Below, piece after piece: positions 42,054-51,331 of a DNA stretch of 64,000 nt (position 1 is its first letter; every line of letters starts with the position of its first letter). This stretch comes from Thiohalorhabdus sp. Cl-TMA (GTDB lineage Bacteria; Pseudomonadota; Gammaproteobacteria; Thiohalorhabdales; Thiohalorhabdaceae), in the NCBI RefSeq assembly GCF_041821045.1, contig NZ_JBGUAW010000010.1, positions 1 to 64,000 on the forward strand, read 5' to 3'. The translations under genes and the position numbers were made by a program. The notes under the pieces were generated by a model. It was given only the letters and a program-made list of their open reading frames with translations. It was not told the DNA's origin and searched no databases.

Positions 42054-44387
42054 CTAGGAGACCGGGACCAGCCGCGATCCGTCCCGATATTGCACCTTCC
42101 AGCCCTGCCACGCGGGCAGCTCCGTACGCCGGGGCACGGTGGTCCGGGCTCCACCGACCTTCTCGACGGTTACCCGCTTGCGCCGCGCCTCGTAGTGCAC
42201 CACGGTGTCGATTCCTTCCAGGTTCAGGCGTCTCGGATAATGGCGATCGAAACGGGCCCGTTCCCACTCTGGGATTCCCCGGGGCTCCAGATCCCTGACC
42301 TCCACTAACTCCAGGTCGGACCCCTGCTCCACCCCCAGGCTCTGGAGGCGCTCCACCAGCCACTCCCGGGGCTCCGGAAGCGGCTCTCCCTCCCCGAAAT
42401 CCAGCGCGACGTAAAGGTTCCACGCCTCGATCTCCTCCCGGAGACGATCCCCCGCGCCTTCCAGGAGCTTGCCGCTCAGAATCAGGTCCGCAAGCGCCGC
42501 CCGCAGGGCCGGGCCTTCGGCCTCCACGCTTTCGGAGGCGATGGTGCGCTCGGCGTACACCCGGCGGGCGGTCACGGTGACGGTCTCACCGTCCCAGGCC
42601 GGGTCGTCGTGCTCGACGACGCCTAGATCCCGCCTAGCCAGGGTCTCCAGAGAGACCGGTGCCATGCAGGTGCCCAGGTTCAGGGTCCGGGTGGTGCCCT
42701 TGCCCGGGATGCTGTGCTGGTCGAAGACCAACGCCGCTTCGGCCTCCTCCGGGAAGCGCGACTCCTCCGCGGGCTGGATCTCGGCTTGGCCGTTGCCCAA
42801 GGCGCTGCGCCGCTTGGCGCGACGCACATAGGCCAGCTCGGGAGCGGCGGCGAGGGCGGCCTCCAGGAGGGACTCGCGGGGCAGGGGGAAGTCGGGATTG
42901 CGCTCCGGCAGGTCCAGCGCCTGGCGTATCTGATCGGCCATGCGGCGGGCCTCGGCCAGGGCGCCACGGTTGGCGGGAACGGCTCGCGGCGGATCGCCGC
43001 GCACCAGGCGGATTCGGGTGGTGGCGTCGCAAGGCTCGGGCGCCCATTCCAGCAGAGCCTGCCGTTCTTCCTCCCTGCGCATGGGGCGCAGGAGCGGACG
43101 ATCCGTGCTAAGAGCCGCGGCCAGGTCGGTCATGGCGGCCCGGGTATCGGCATCGGGCATGGCCGTGATCAGATGGGCGAACAGCGGGTCCAGGGGTAGC
43201 GGAAACAGCCGGCGACCGTGGTCCGTCAGATAGCCCGCCTCGTCGATGGCGTCCATAACGCGCAGACGCTGCCAGGCGCGCTCCAGGGCATGTTCGGGTA
43301 AGGGGTCGGGGAATTCCAGCTCGGTTACGGGCGTTCCGCTGGCTGCAGCGGCGAGCAGCAGGTCGTCCAGTTCCTCGCGGGCCACCTCGGGCGGTGTGTA
43401 GTCCTCCAGGCGGGCTTCCCGGGCCCAGAGCCGCAGACACCGTCCCGGTCCCAGTCTCCCCGCGCGGCCGGCGCGCTGGTCGGCGGCGGCCTGGGAGATG
43501 GCCTGCAGTCCCAGCACCGTGCGGCCGCCGCGGTGGTGGGTGCGCCGCTCCAGGCCGGAGTCCACCACCACGCGGACCCCCGGCAGGGTCAGTGAGGTCT
43601 CGGCCACGTTGGTGGCCAGGATCACCCGTCTGTGATCGGCGGTGCGCAGGGCCCTGTCCTGAATAGCCGTGTCCACGCCGGCGTGGAGGGGGATCACTTC
43701 CATGTCGGTGCCGGACAGGGCCTGCTCCGCCGCCCGGATCTCGCCTCGTCCGGGCAGGAACACCAGGATGTCGCCCTCGGCGGTCTCCTGGAGCATGCGC
43801 CGCACGGCATTGGCCACACGCTGCTCCAGGTTCTTGGTGGAAGGCAGGGACGGCTCTCCGTTGTAGGCGATGTCCACCGGATGGGTGCGCCCTTCCGCCT
43901 CCAGGCGCATGCCGCCCAGATAGCGGGCCAACCGCTGTCCGGCAACGGTGGCGGAGGTGACCACCAGCCGATGGCGTCCCGCGCCCTTGAGCTGTGCCGC
44001 CAGCAGGTCCGTGTCCCAGCGCCGTTCGTGGAATTCGTCCAAAACCACGCTGGAGAATCTGTCGAGCCCGTGGGCCGCCAACCAGCGAAGCGCCACGCCC
44101 GGGGTGACGAAAACGATTCGCGTGTCTTTGCCGTGACGGGCGTCGAAGCGCACGGCATACCCAACCTCTTCCCCCAGGTCGCAGCCGCGCAGCTCGGCTA
44201 CGTGCCGGGCCAGAGAGCGGGCCGCCATGCGCCGCGGCTCCACCATCAGAACGGGCCCCTGTTCGGCGCACCACAGGGGGAGGCGGGTGGATTTGCCGCT
44301 GCCGGTGGGGGCCTCCACCACAACGTGGCCGCTAGCCAGGGCGCCGTCGAATTCGTCCCGGAGCTTGTCGATGGGCAGTGCTTGCAT
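42054..44387 (-). CDS. hrpB: ATP-dependent helicase HrpB
   Basis: The 777-residue DEAH-type SF2 helicase has Walker A VVEAPTGSGKSTRLPLW, motif II LDEFH (DEFH in place of DEAH), SAT in VVTSATV, ATNVAETSLTLPGV and QRAGRAGRLGPGRCLRLW, followed by the helicase-associated and HrpB C-terminal domains. ATG 44387 (MQALPIDKLR) starts at the conserved N-terminus; the frame remains open far upstream but only as a shadow of rhlE. HrpB's in vivo role is poorly defined. It is slightly shorter than E. coli HrpB. Confidence 0.93.
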   Translation of the reverse strand: MQALPIDKLRDEFDGALASGHVVVEAPTGSGKSTRLPLWCAEQGPVLMVEPRRMAARSLARHVAELRGCDLGEEVGYAVRFDARHGKDTRIVFVTPGVALRWLAAHGLDRFSSVVLDEFHERRWDTDLLAAQLKGAGRHRLVVTSATVAGQRLARYLGGMRLEAEGRTHPVDIAYNGEPSLPSTKNLEQRVANAVRRMLQETAEGDILVFLPGRGEIRAAEQALSGTDMEVIPLHAGVDTAIQDRALRTADHRRVILATNVAETSLTLPGVRVVVDSGLERRTHHRGGRTVLGLQAISQAAADQRAGRAGRLGPGRCLRLWAREARLEDYTPPEVAREELDDLLLAAAASGTPVTELEFPDPLPEHALERAWQRLRVMDAIDEAGYLTDHGRRLFPLPLDPLFAHLITAMPDADTRAAMTDLAAALSTDRPLLRPMRREEERQALLEWAPEPCDATTRIRLVRGDPPRAVPANRGALAEARRMADQIRQALDLPERNPDFPLPRESLLEAALAAAPELAYVRRAKRRSALGNGQAEIQPAEESRFPEEAEAALVFDQHSIPGKGTTRTLNLGTCMAPVSLETLARRDLGVVEHDDPAWDGETVTVTARRVYAERTIASESVEAEGPALRAALADLILSGKLLEGAGDRLREEIEAWNLYVALDFGEGEPLPEPREWLVERLQSLGVEQGSDLELVEVRDLEPRGIPEWERARFDRHYPRRLNLEGIDTVVHYEARRKRVTVEKVGGARTTVPRRTELPAWQGWKVQYRDGSRLVPVS

Positions 44388-44473
44388 GGGTACAACAGGG
44401 TGAAATGGGGAGCCGGATAGGATAGCGCAGGAGAGGGGGGTGCGCCCAAGGGGGTGTGCTCGGAGGGAGCCAC

Positions 44474-44506
44474 AAAAAACCGGCCTCCGATGCATCGAAG
44501 GCCGGT
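44474..44506 (-). terminator. Intrinsic terminator of rhlE
   Basis: On the minus strand ACCGGCCT and AGGCCGGT flank CGATGCATCG (itself palindromic, one mismatch between) and are followed by TTTTTTG. It separates rhlE from hrpB. Confidence 0.88.
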
Positions 44507-44556
44507 ACGTTTCCTGCTTTACGGCTGGGGCCGCCCCGCGCGGCCCTGCGGCGGGG

Positions 44557-45819
44557 CTAGGCCCGGCGGCGGTCTTGGCCGCCGCGGGAGCGGTCGCCGT
44601 TGTTACGGCCGCCGCTTCCGCCCCGACCGTTGCCGCGATTCTGCCCCTGGGGCCCCTTGTTGGGCCCGTTGCGGCGGGGGCCGGAAGATTGCTTGGCGGT
44701 AGGCTCGAAGCCGTCCTCCACGTTGGTGGTGATCCGGCAATCCACCACCCGCTCGATGGCGTTGAGCTGACGGCGCTCATCGGCGCATACCAGGGAAACG
44801 GCATTGCCTTCGGCGCCGCCGCGACCGGTGCGGCCGATACGGTGGACGTAGTCCTCGGCGTTGTCGGGGAGCTCGTAGTTGACCACGTGGGGCAGGCTGT
44901 CGATGTCCAGGCCGCGGGCGGCCACGTCGGTAGCCACCAGGGCCTGCACCTTCTGCCGCTTGAAGGAGGAAAGCGCCTTGGTGCGGGCGCCCTGGGTCTT
45001 GTCGCCGTGAATGGCGGTGGAGCGGACACCCTGCCGTTCCAGGTGCTCGGCCAGCTTGTCGGCACCGCGCTTGGTGCGGGTGAAGACTAGCACCTGACCC
45101 CAATCCTGGCTGTCGATGAGGTGGGTGAGCAGGTCGCGCTTGCGGTTTCCGTCCACCAGGTAGGCGGACTGGGTGACGCCCTCGGCCGCCGCGTTGGGGC
45201 GGGCCATCTCGATGCGCTCGGGCTCGTTCAGGAAGCGTTCGGCCAGCTTGCGGATGGCCTTGGAGAAGGTGGCCGAGAACAGCAGGGTCTGGCGCTGGCT
45301 GGGTACGGCCTGCAGGATCTTCTCGATGGGCTGGATAAAGCCCATATCCAGCATGCGGTCGGCCTCATCGAGGACCACCGTTTCCACCTTGGAGAGGTCC
45401 ACGGTGCCACGCTCCATGTGGTCCATGAGGCGGCCCGGAGTAGCAACGAGCACGTCCACGCCGCGCTTCAGGGCACCGATCTGCTTGCCGATGGGCATGC
45501 CGCCGTAGACCGAGGTGGTCCGTACCTTGGACTGCTTGCCGTAGGTGCCGATGCTTTCCACCACCTGGCCCGCCAGCTCGCGGGTGGGGGTGAGCACCAG
45601 GACGCGGGGAGAGCTGCCCTGGGGGCCGCCGAGGTTGTGGAGCACGGGCAGGGTGAAGGCGGCAGTCTTGCCAGTGCCGGTTTGCGCGGTGGCCATCACG
45701 TCCTTGCCGGCCAGCACGGCGGGAATGGCTTCTGCCTGGATGGGAGTGGGCTCGCTGTAACCTTGTGCCTCGACGGCGCTAAGAATCCCGGCGGAAAGGC
45801 CGAGGGAAGAAAACGACAT
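44557..45819 (-). CDS. rhlE: DEAD-box RNA helicase RhlE
   Basis: The 420-residue RNA helicase, probably in ribosome assembly or cold adaptation, has the Q motif (FSSLGLSAGILSAVEAQGYS), AQTGTGKT, VLDEADRMLDMGF, LFSATF and HRIGRTGRGG. A basic tail rich in Gly, Arg, Asn and Gln (NRGNGRGGSGGRNNGDRSRG) is typical of RhlE. ATG 45819 has CAGGAG about 7 bases upstream. A leader region of up to 425 bases precedes it, common for cold-regulated helicases. Confidence 0.92.
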   Translation of the reverse strand: MSFSSLGLSAGILSAVEAQGYSEPTPIQAEAIPAVLAGKDVMATAQTGTGKTAAFTLPVLHNLGGPQGSSPRVLVLTPTRELAGQVVESIGTYGKQSKVRTTSVYGGMPIGKQIGALKRGVDVLVATPGRLMDHMERGTVDLSKVETVVLDEADRMLDMGFIQPIEKILQAVPSQRQTLLFSATFSKAIRKLAERFLNEPERIEMARPNAAAEGVTQSAYLVDGNRKRDLLTHLIDSQDWGQVLVFTRTKRGADKLAEHLERQGVRSTAIHGDKTQGARTKALSSFKRQKVQALVATDVAARGLDIDSLPHVVNYELPDNAEDYVHRIGRTGRGGAEGNAVSLVCADERRQLNAIERVVDCRITTNVEDGFEPTAKQSSGPRRNGPNKGPQGQNRGNGRGGSGGRNNGDRSRGGQDRRRA

Positions 45820-46244
45820 AGATTTCGCTCCTGGTTGGACCCGTCCGGACCATGGAGGTCCCGGATCCCGATCATGTTCCCGCCCGGCCATCGGCATCGG
45901 ACAGCAAAAAGCCGTCCCGGATCAGCGCGACATGGCCGACGGGTAGGAATGCGGTAATCACCTGATGACAGGGACAAACCGCTTATGGTTTGCGGGTACC
46001 AGCCAAGAACGCGGGGAAGGACTTCTGCGGGTACGCCTGGGCGAAGTGAAGCGATGCCCGTTACAAACACGAGGCACATCCTAATACAGGAAAATAGAAA
46101 ACACCATGGCACCAGGAAGCCAAGAACTACAAAAAGGGCCGGAAAAGCCTTTCACGCAAGCCTCCTACCAAATTCCGGGGCTTGCACGGGAAGGGGTTTT
46201 CGGTGTCCTGGCCTCCTGGCGCTTTGACTTTTATTTTCAGGTGC
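45820..46244. other. 425-base gap between recQ and rhlE
   Basis: This should contain the end of the recQ transcript and the promoter and leader of rhlE. I see an imperfect long inverted repeat at 46142-46201 and a 6-bp hairpin CAAACC/GGTTTG at 45975-45992, and no convincing gene. The stretch around 46040-46140 is clearly richer in A and T than its surroundings. Confidence 0.5.
46142..46201 (-). repeat. Long imperfect inverted repeat downstream of recQ
   Basis: GAAAAGCCTTTCACGCAAGCC (46142-46162) pairs imperfectly with the complement of 46179-46201; the inner GCAAGCC/GGCTTGC and outer GAAAA/TTTTC parts match exactly. A U-rich CTTTTTG follows at a short distance on the minus strand, so it may end recQ transcripts. 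Confidence 0.4.
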
Positions 46245-48050
46245 TTATCCGGCGTGGGCACGCAGCACGGCCAGGAAGTCCTGGGCGAATTCGTCCAGCT
46301 TGTGCTCGCCGACGCCAGGCAGCTCGGCGAAGTGGCCCACCGATGTGGGGCGCATCCGCACCATTTCCTGGAGGGTGGCATCGTGGAAGACCATGAAGGG
46401 CGCGATTCCGCGCTCCTCGGCAACGGCCCGCCGGCAGTCGCGCAGGGCCTCCCACAGCGCATGGTCCTCGGGAGCGTCGAACCGGATCCCCTTGCGCTTG
46501 CCGGAAGCTGCGCGGGCGGCGCGTGCCTCCCGGCGCAGGTGCAGGGTGGTCTCGCCACGGAGCACCGGACGGCTGGCCTCGGTGAGGCGGAGACCGCCGT
46601 TGCCCTCGGGGTCCACCGCCAGCAGCCCCCGGGCTAAAAGCTGGCGGTACAGACCCTTCCACTGCGTGGCGTTCAGCTCATTGCCGATGCCGAAGGTGGA
46701 AACCCGGTGGTGGCCGAAGCGGCGAAGACGCTCCCCCTCCTTGCCGAGGAGGACGTCGGTCAGGTAACCGACGCCGAAGCGCTGACCCGTGCGATGCACG
46801 CACGACAGGGCTTTCTGGGCGGCCACCGTGGCGTCCCAGGTCTCCGGGGGCGACAGGCAGGTATCGCAGTTGCCGCAGGGCTCCGGGAGCTCGTCGCCGA
46901 AGTAGCGCAACAGGGCCTGGCGACGACACGTGGTGAGCTCGCAAAGGCCGAGCATGGCCTCCAGCTTCTGGCGCTCCACCCGCTTGCGCGCCTCCGCCGC
47001 CTCGGAGGTATCCACCATCTGCCGCAGGGTGATGACATCCTGAAGCCCGTAGAGCATCCAGGCATCCGCCGGCAGGCCGTCGCGCCCGGCGCGCCCGGTC
47101 TCCTGGTAATAGGCCTCGATGCTCTTGGGGAGGTTCAGGTGGGCCACGAAGCGGACATCCGGTTTGTCAATCCCCATGCCGAAGGCGATGGTGGCGACGA
47201 TAACCACCCCTTCCTCATTGACGAAGCGGCGCTGATTCAGCGCGCGCTCCTCCGCCGACAGGCCGGCGTGATAGGGCAGGGCGGTGGGGCCGCGCTCGGC
47301 CAGCCAGGCGGCCACCTCCTCCACCCGTTTGCGGCTCAGGCAGTAGACGATGCCCGATTCCTCGGGATGCTCCTCCTGGATGAAGCGGAGGAGCCGTTCC
47401 CGGGGGCGTCCGTCGGCCTGGTCAATGCGGTAGCGGATATTGGGCCGGTCGAAGCCACCGATGAACCATTGCCCCCGATCCAGGCCGAGCCGTTCGGCGA
47501 TCTCCCGGCGGGTGGGCTCGTCGGCGGTGGCGGTAAGGGCCGCCATGGGAACGGCAGGGAAGCGCTCCTTGAGGACCGAGAGCTGGATGTAATCCGGACG
47601 AAAGTCGTGGCCCCACTGGGAGACGCAATGGGCCTCGTCGATGGCGAACAAGGCCAGTGGTGCCCGCTCCAGCAGAGCCAGCGTGCGGGGTGCGTTAAGT
47701 CGCTCCGGGGCGATGTAGAGCAGGTCCAGCTCACCGGCGACCAGGGCGCTTTCCACCGCCTGGGCCTCCGCTGGATCCAGGGTGGAGTTCAGGTAGGCGG
47801 CGTTCACCCCGGCCTGGCGCAGGGCGGCGACCTGGTCGCCCATGAGAGCGATCAGCGGGGAGACCACGATGCCCACACCCTTCCGGGCAATGGCGGGAAC
47901 CTGATAGCACAAGGACTTTCCGCCGCCGGTGGGCAGGATCACCAGGGCGTCGCCGCCCTCCATGAGGTGGTCGATGACCTCCCCCTGGAGAGGACGGAAT
48001 TCTCCGAAGCCGAAGATTGACTGCAGGACGTGGCGGGCGGGGTCGGCCAT
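46245..48050 (-). CDS. recQ: ATP-dependent DNA helicase RecQ
   Basis: RecQ is a 3'-5' helicase in recombinational repair. The 601-residue protein has [20 protein letters not shown], Walker [21 protein letters not shown], the aromatic-rich loop ([11 protein letters not shown]), [10 protein letters not shown], the RecQ zinc-binding Cys cluster (CELTTCRR, then CGNCDTCL), a winged helix and a C-terminal HRDC domain ([20 protein letters not shown]). ATG 48050 begins the conserved N-terminus; an upstream TTG would add ten residues. Confidence 0.95.
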   Translation of the reverse strand: MADPARHVLQSIFGFGEFRPLQGEVIDHLMEGGDALVILPTGGGKSLCYQVPAIARKGVGIVVSPLIALMGDQVAALRQAGVNAAYLNSTLDPAEAQAVESALVAGELDLLYIAPERLNAPRTLALLERAPLALFAIDEAHCVSQWGHDFRPDYIQLSVLKERFPAVPMAALTATADEPTRREIAERLGLDRGQWFIGGFDRPNIRYRIDQADGRPRERLLRFIQEEHPEESGIVYCLSRKRVEEVAAWLAERGPTALPYHAGLSAEERALNQRRFVNEEGVVIVATIAFGMGIDKPDVRFVAHLNLPKSIEAYYQETGRAGRDGLPADAWMLYGLQDVITLRQMVDTSEAAEARKRVERQKLEAMLGLCELTTCRRQALLRYFGDELPEPCGNCDTCLSPPETWDATVAAQKALSCVHRTGQRFGVGYLTDVLLGKEGERLRRFGHHRVSTFGIGNELNATQWKGLYRQLLARGLLAVDPEGNGGLRLTEASRPVLRGETTLHLRREARAARAASGKRKGIRFDAPEDHALWEALRDCRRAVAEERGIAPFMVFHDATLQEMVRMRPTSVGHFAELPGVGEHKLDEFAQDFLAVLRAHAG

Positions 48051-48477
48051 GCCTATAAGGGTGATCCGGTGAAACGGCAAGTGGGGCGGCCTTTTATAGC
48101 CCAGCTGCCCGCAAACCTCAAGCAGGTCCGCCGGTGCCGCGGTCGCAAAAATCCGGACACCGGGTCCCGCGGTGCGGGGCCGGGTCTCCGGAGTCCAAGG
48201 GAGCCCTGCCCTTCGGCGATGCCTTCAGTCGCCCTCCGACCCATCCCCCCGCCGTGGGATTCGCCCAAAGGCTTATCAATTCCCGGCACTCCCCGCCTCT
48301 TCGTGCCGCTTCCGCTTCCCAAACCCCGGGTTCTCTGGCATCTTTTCGGTTCGGGGCTCCCCTGCACGCGCACGCCGGGGAGCCCCTGTGCTTTTCCGCA
48401 CCCTTCCCCTTCCGGTCCGACACAGCCTGCGCGGTCCGGGGTGGATCGTCGAAACCGTCAAGCGCGAGGAAGCTCCC
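48051..48477. other. 427-base divergent gap between recQ and serS
   Basis: No gene is supported. The serS-proximal part holds the perfect hairpin at 48353-48386. No T-box-like specifier or antiterminator sequence is visible. Both promoters must be here but no box stands out. Confidence 0.5.
48353..48386 (+). promoter_or_regulatory. Perfect 10-bp hairpin in the serS leader
   Basis: GGGGCTCCCC and GGGGAGCCCC are exact complements around a 14-base loop, 92 bases upstream of the serS start. TGTGCTTTTCC follows, a poor U-tract, so it may be a weak attenuator or a protein- or RNA-binding element. Confidence 0.45.
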
Positions 48478-49761
48478 ATGCTGGATTCGCACCTCCTGAG
48501 AGAGGACCCCGAAGGGGTCGCCGAGGCCCTGGCGAAGCGCGGCTATACCCTGGATGTAGCGGCCTGGCGGGCGCTGGAGTCGCGTCGCAAGGAACAGCAG
48601 ACCCGCATGGAAGACCTCCAGGCAGAGCGCAAGCAGGTATCCAAGGCGGTGGGCGAGGCCAAGAAAGCGGGGGACGAGGCGACGGCGGCAGAGCGCAAGC
48701 AGCGCGCCGAGGCCATCGGCAGCGAACTGGAGGAGCTGGAGAAGGCCTTCCAGGCAACCAAGACCGAGCTGGACGCCTGGATGCTGGAGATGCCCAACAT
48801 TCCGGACCCGGGGGTGCCGGTTGGGGAGGACGAGACGGGCAACGTCGAGGTGCGACGGGTGGGCGAGCCGCCGGCCTTCGATTTCCCCGTGCAGGACCAC
48901 GTGGACCTCGGCCAAGGTCTGGGTATCCTGGACAGCGAGGCGGGGGCGAGCCTGGCCGGCTCCCGGTTCACCGTGCTGCGCGGGGCCGGGGCGCGGCTGT
49001 CCCGCGCCCTGGGCCAGTTCATGATGGATCTGCAAACGGATGAGCACGGCTACACCGAGATCGCGCCGCCTCTGCTGGCCCGCGGGACCACTCTGGAGGG
49101 GACCGGCCAGCTACCGAAATTCGGCGAGGACCTGTTCGCCACCGAGGGCGAGGACCCGTTCTACCTGATCCCTACCGCCGAGGTACCCCTCACCAACCTG
49201 CACCGCGATTCCATCGCCGAGACGGCGGATCTTCCCGCCCGCTACGTGGCTTGGACCCCGTGCTTCCGCCGGGAGGCGGGCTCCTATGGCAAGGACACCC
49301 GGGGCATGATCCGGCAGCATCAGTTCGACAAGGTGGAGCTGGTGCAGGTGGTCCATCCCGATGACGGTCCGGTGGCCTGGGAGGTCATGTGCGGCCACGC
49401 CGAGGAGGTGCTGAAGCGCCTGGAGCTGCCCTATCGGGTGGTGGAGCTGTGTACCGGCGACCTGGGCTTCGCCGCGCGCCGCACCTACGATCTGGAGGTG
49501 TGGCTGCCCGCCCAGGAGGCCTACCGGGAGATCAGCTCCGTCTCCTGGTGCCACGATTTCCAAGCCCGCCGCATGGGTGCCCGATTCCGGCCGGAAGGGG
49601 AGAAGCGCCCCCGCCTGGTGCATACGTTGAACGGGTCGGGCGTCGCCGTGGGCCGAGCGCTGGTGGCCCTGCTGGAGAATGGCCAGCAGGCGGATGGCTC
49701 GGTGCGGGTTCCGGAGGCCCTGCGCCCCTATCTGGGCGGTCGGGCGAGCATCAGCGGCTAG
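48478..49761 (+). CDS. serS: Seryl-tRNA synthetase
   Basis: This class II synthetase charges tRNA-Ser and tRNA-Sec. The 427-residue protein has the N-terminal tRNA-binding coiled coil (about 30-100), motif 2 in [22 protein letters not shown] and motif 3 [27 protein letters not shown] lies just before ATG 48478; the frame is open far upstream but that stretch is intergenic. In many gammas it sits next to ftsK-lolA-rarA; here it is separated from rarA by hrpB, rhlE and recQ. Confidence 0.95.
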   Translation: MLDSHLLREDPEGVAEALAKRGYTLDVAAWRALESRRKEQQTRMEDLQAERKQVSKAVGEAKKAGDEATAAERKQRAEAIGSELEELEKAFQATKTELDAWMLEMPNIPDPGVPVGEDETGNVEVRRVGEPPAFDFPVQDHVDLGQGLGILDSEAGASLAGSRFTVLRGAGARLSRALGQFMMDLQTDEHGYTEIAPPLLARGTTLEGTGQLPKFGEDLFATEGEDPFYLIPTAEVPLTNLHRDSIAETADLPARYVAWTPCFRREAGSYGKDTRGMIRQHQFDKVELVQVVHPDDGPVAWEVMCGHAEEVLKRLELPYRVVELCTGDLGFAARRTYDLEVWLPAQEAYREISSVSWCHDFQARRMGARFRPEGEKRPRLVHTLNGSGVAVGRALVALLENGQQADGSVRVPEALRPYLGGRASISG

Positions 49762-49769
49762 GGGGCGGC

Positions 49770-50141
49770 CTAGTAGGAGATGACCAAGTCCGCCGCTCCG
49801 GCTTCCTCGATCATCCAGGCGGCCCCCACCGCGCCCGCGCACTCCGGGATCAGATCCGCCTCGTCGATGCCCTGGGCCACCAGCGAGCCCGAGCAGACAT
49901 AGAGCTCTGCTCCGGCGGATGCGGCGTCCCGGATGAAATCAATGATGGGGCGGCCGCCCGGCAGGGCGGCGAAGCCGTCGGCCGTACCGGGCACGAAAAG
50001 GCGGACCGCGTCCATCTGCAGGGCCATGATGGTGCGGTATTCCAGCGCCGCCGCCACGCTGGCCATGTAGAACGGAGTGGCGCAGCGCTCCGGACTCTTG
50101 ACGGGGCTCGCGCTCATGAACAGGAAAAGGGTTTCTTCCAC
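49770..50141 (-). CDS. DsrE-family protein, paralogue of the one at 15.9 kb
   Basis: The 123-residue DsrE-fold protein shares its C-terminal half with the product at 15913-16287: IIDFIRDAASAGAELYVCSG against DFIKDAHEAGVKFMAC, then a shared IPE-x-G-A pattern and a terminal TY or SY. The Cys is residue 83 in both. GTG 50141 has GGAGAAG upstream and starts the first beta strand (ETLFLFMSASPVKSPE). A sulfur-transfer role is plausible. It ends convergently with serS only 8 bases away. Confidence 0.82.
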   Translation of the reverse strand: MEETLFLFMSASPVKSPERCATPFYMASVAAALEYRTIMALQMDAVRLFVPGTADGFAALPGGRPIIDFIRDAASAGAELYVCSGSLVAQGIDEADLIPECAGAVGAAWMIEEAGAADLVISY

Positions 50142-50237
50142 GGCTCTTCTCCACCGGACGGCGGGCCGCCCGCGTTCCACATCCAGGGGGCATCCCGGTC
50201 CGGAAAACGGCGGAGTGCCCGTGCTTCCACTACGAGG

Positions 50238-50426
50238 CTAGTTCCGCAGGAACAGGATCATGAGCAGGATGAAGCCGATCACCGCCGCCATGATCTTGAT
50301 GAAGGTCCACCAGTCCTCCCGGCTTCCCGAAGGGCTCTGTTCGGTCATGCGCTTGACCCCGGGACCGAGGAAGAGCACCACGGCCACAGCCAGGCCGATC
50401 AGGGCCAATTGCTGCCACATCCCCAT
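50238..50426 (-). CDS. Small two-helix membrane protein
   Basis: The 62-residue protein has hydrophobic helices at about 5-21 (LALIGLAVAVVLFLG) and 42-60 (FIKIMAAVIGFILLMILFLR), joined by a polar loop with REDWW. ATG 50426 was chosen because the product begins directly before helix 1 and GAGG lies upstream. I do not recognise a characterised family. It is between YccA and the DsrE paralogue on the same strand but after the YccA terminator. Confidence 0.65.
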   Translation of the reverse strand: MGMWQQLALIGLAVAVVLFLGPGVKRMTEQSPSGSREDWWTFIKIMAAVIGFILLMILFLRN

Positions 50427-50477
50427 AGACGATACGCCTCGCGTTGAATCGTGTAGCGCCCGGCGTCCACCGGGCAA

Positions 50478-50507
50478 GAAAAAAGGCCCCATCCAGGGGA
50501 TGGGGCC
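50478..50507 (-). terminator. Intrinsic terminator of the YccA gene
   Basis: A 10-bp perfect stem GGCCCCATCC/GGATGGGGCC with a 3-base loop is followed on the minus strand by six T. Confidence 0.92.
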
Positions 50508-50530
50508 CGAAGCGTGCGGCCTGGAGCCCG

Positions 50531-51205
50531 TTAGCGCTCCTGACCGGCGAAGGCGGCCAGCAGCTGCAGCAGGCTGAGGAAGAGGTTGAAGATGGCCACG
50601 AACAGGGAAACGGTGGCCATGATGTAGTTGTCCTCACCGCCGTGGATGATCTGGCTGGTCTCCCAGAGGATCAGCCCGGACATCAGCAGGATGAAGGCGC
50701 CGGAAACCACCAGGGACAGGATGGGCATGCTGAAGATGGCCGCCGCCAGACCGGCCAGGAAGGCCACCATGATGCCGACGAAGATGAACCCGCCCAGGAA
50801 GCTGAAGTCCTTCTTGGTGGTTACCGCGTAACCGGACAGGCCCAGGAAGATGGCACCCGTGCCGCCGAAGGCGGTGAGGATCAGCTCGGAACCGTTGGAG
50901 AACACCTGCAGATAGGTGCTGAGAATCGGTCCGAGGGTAAGTCCCATGAAGCCGGTCAGGGCGAACACGGCCGCCAGTCCCCAAACGCTGTTGCGCAGGG
51001 CATTGGTGAGGAACAGCAGGCCGAAATAGCCCACCAGGGTCAGGATCAGCCCGGGGTGGGGCAGGTTCATGGCCATGGAGATTCCGGCCGTGGCGCCGCT
51101 GAACAGCAGCGTCATGGACAACAGCAGATAGGTGTTCCGGAGCACCTTGTTAGTCGCGAGGGCACCGGCCGTCTGTTGCGCCGCCGCGTACTGATTGTTT
51201 GCCAT
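50531..51205 (-). CDS. Bax inhibitor-1/YccA family membrane protein
   Basis: The 224-residue protein has seven hydrophobic helices and BI-1 family features: KVLRNTYLLLSMTLLFSGAT at the start, the middle GFMGLTLGPIL, and the C-terminal SGLILWETSQIIHGGEDNYI with acidic residues used for ion conductance in homologues. E. coli YccA protects SecY from FtsH. It is a single-gene unit with its own terminator. Confidence 0.92.
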   Translation of the reverse strand: MANNQYAAAQQTAGALATNKVLRNTYLLLSMTLLFSGATAGISMAMNLPHPGLILTLVGYFGLLFLTNALRNSVWGLAAVFALTGFMGLTLGPILSTYLQVFSNGSELILTAFGGTGAIFLGLSGYAVTTKKDFSFLGGFIFVGIMVAFLAGLAAAIFSMPILSLVVSGAFILLMSGLILWETSQIIHGGEDNYIMATVSLFVAIFNLFLSLLQLLAAFAGQER

Positions 51206-51331
51206 TATTGCGTTCGCCTCCGCTTACGGGATCATGGGGTTGGGGAAACCGAATTCGTGCTTAACAGGGCGGATTTCCAGATTCTGCCCTGAGCGGGACC
51301 GCCCATCAACCCGCATGAGAAAGGTCTTGTA

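Noticed and set aside
44388-45065. Upstream extension of the hrpB frame
   Set aside because: It reads through the rhlE gene in the wrong frame and crosses the rhlE terminator.
48051-48477. T-box riboswitch for serS
   Set aside because: No T-box consensus or specifier loop is seen, and such elements are rare in Gammaproteobacteria.
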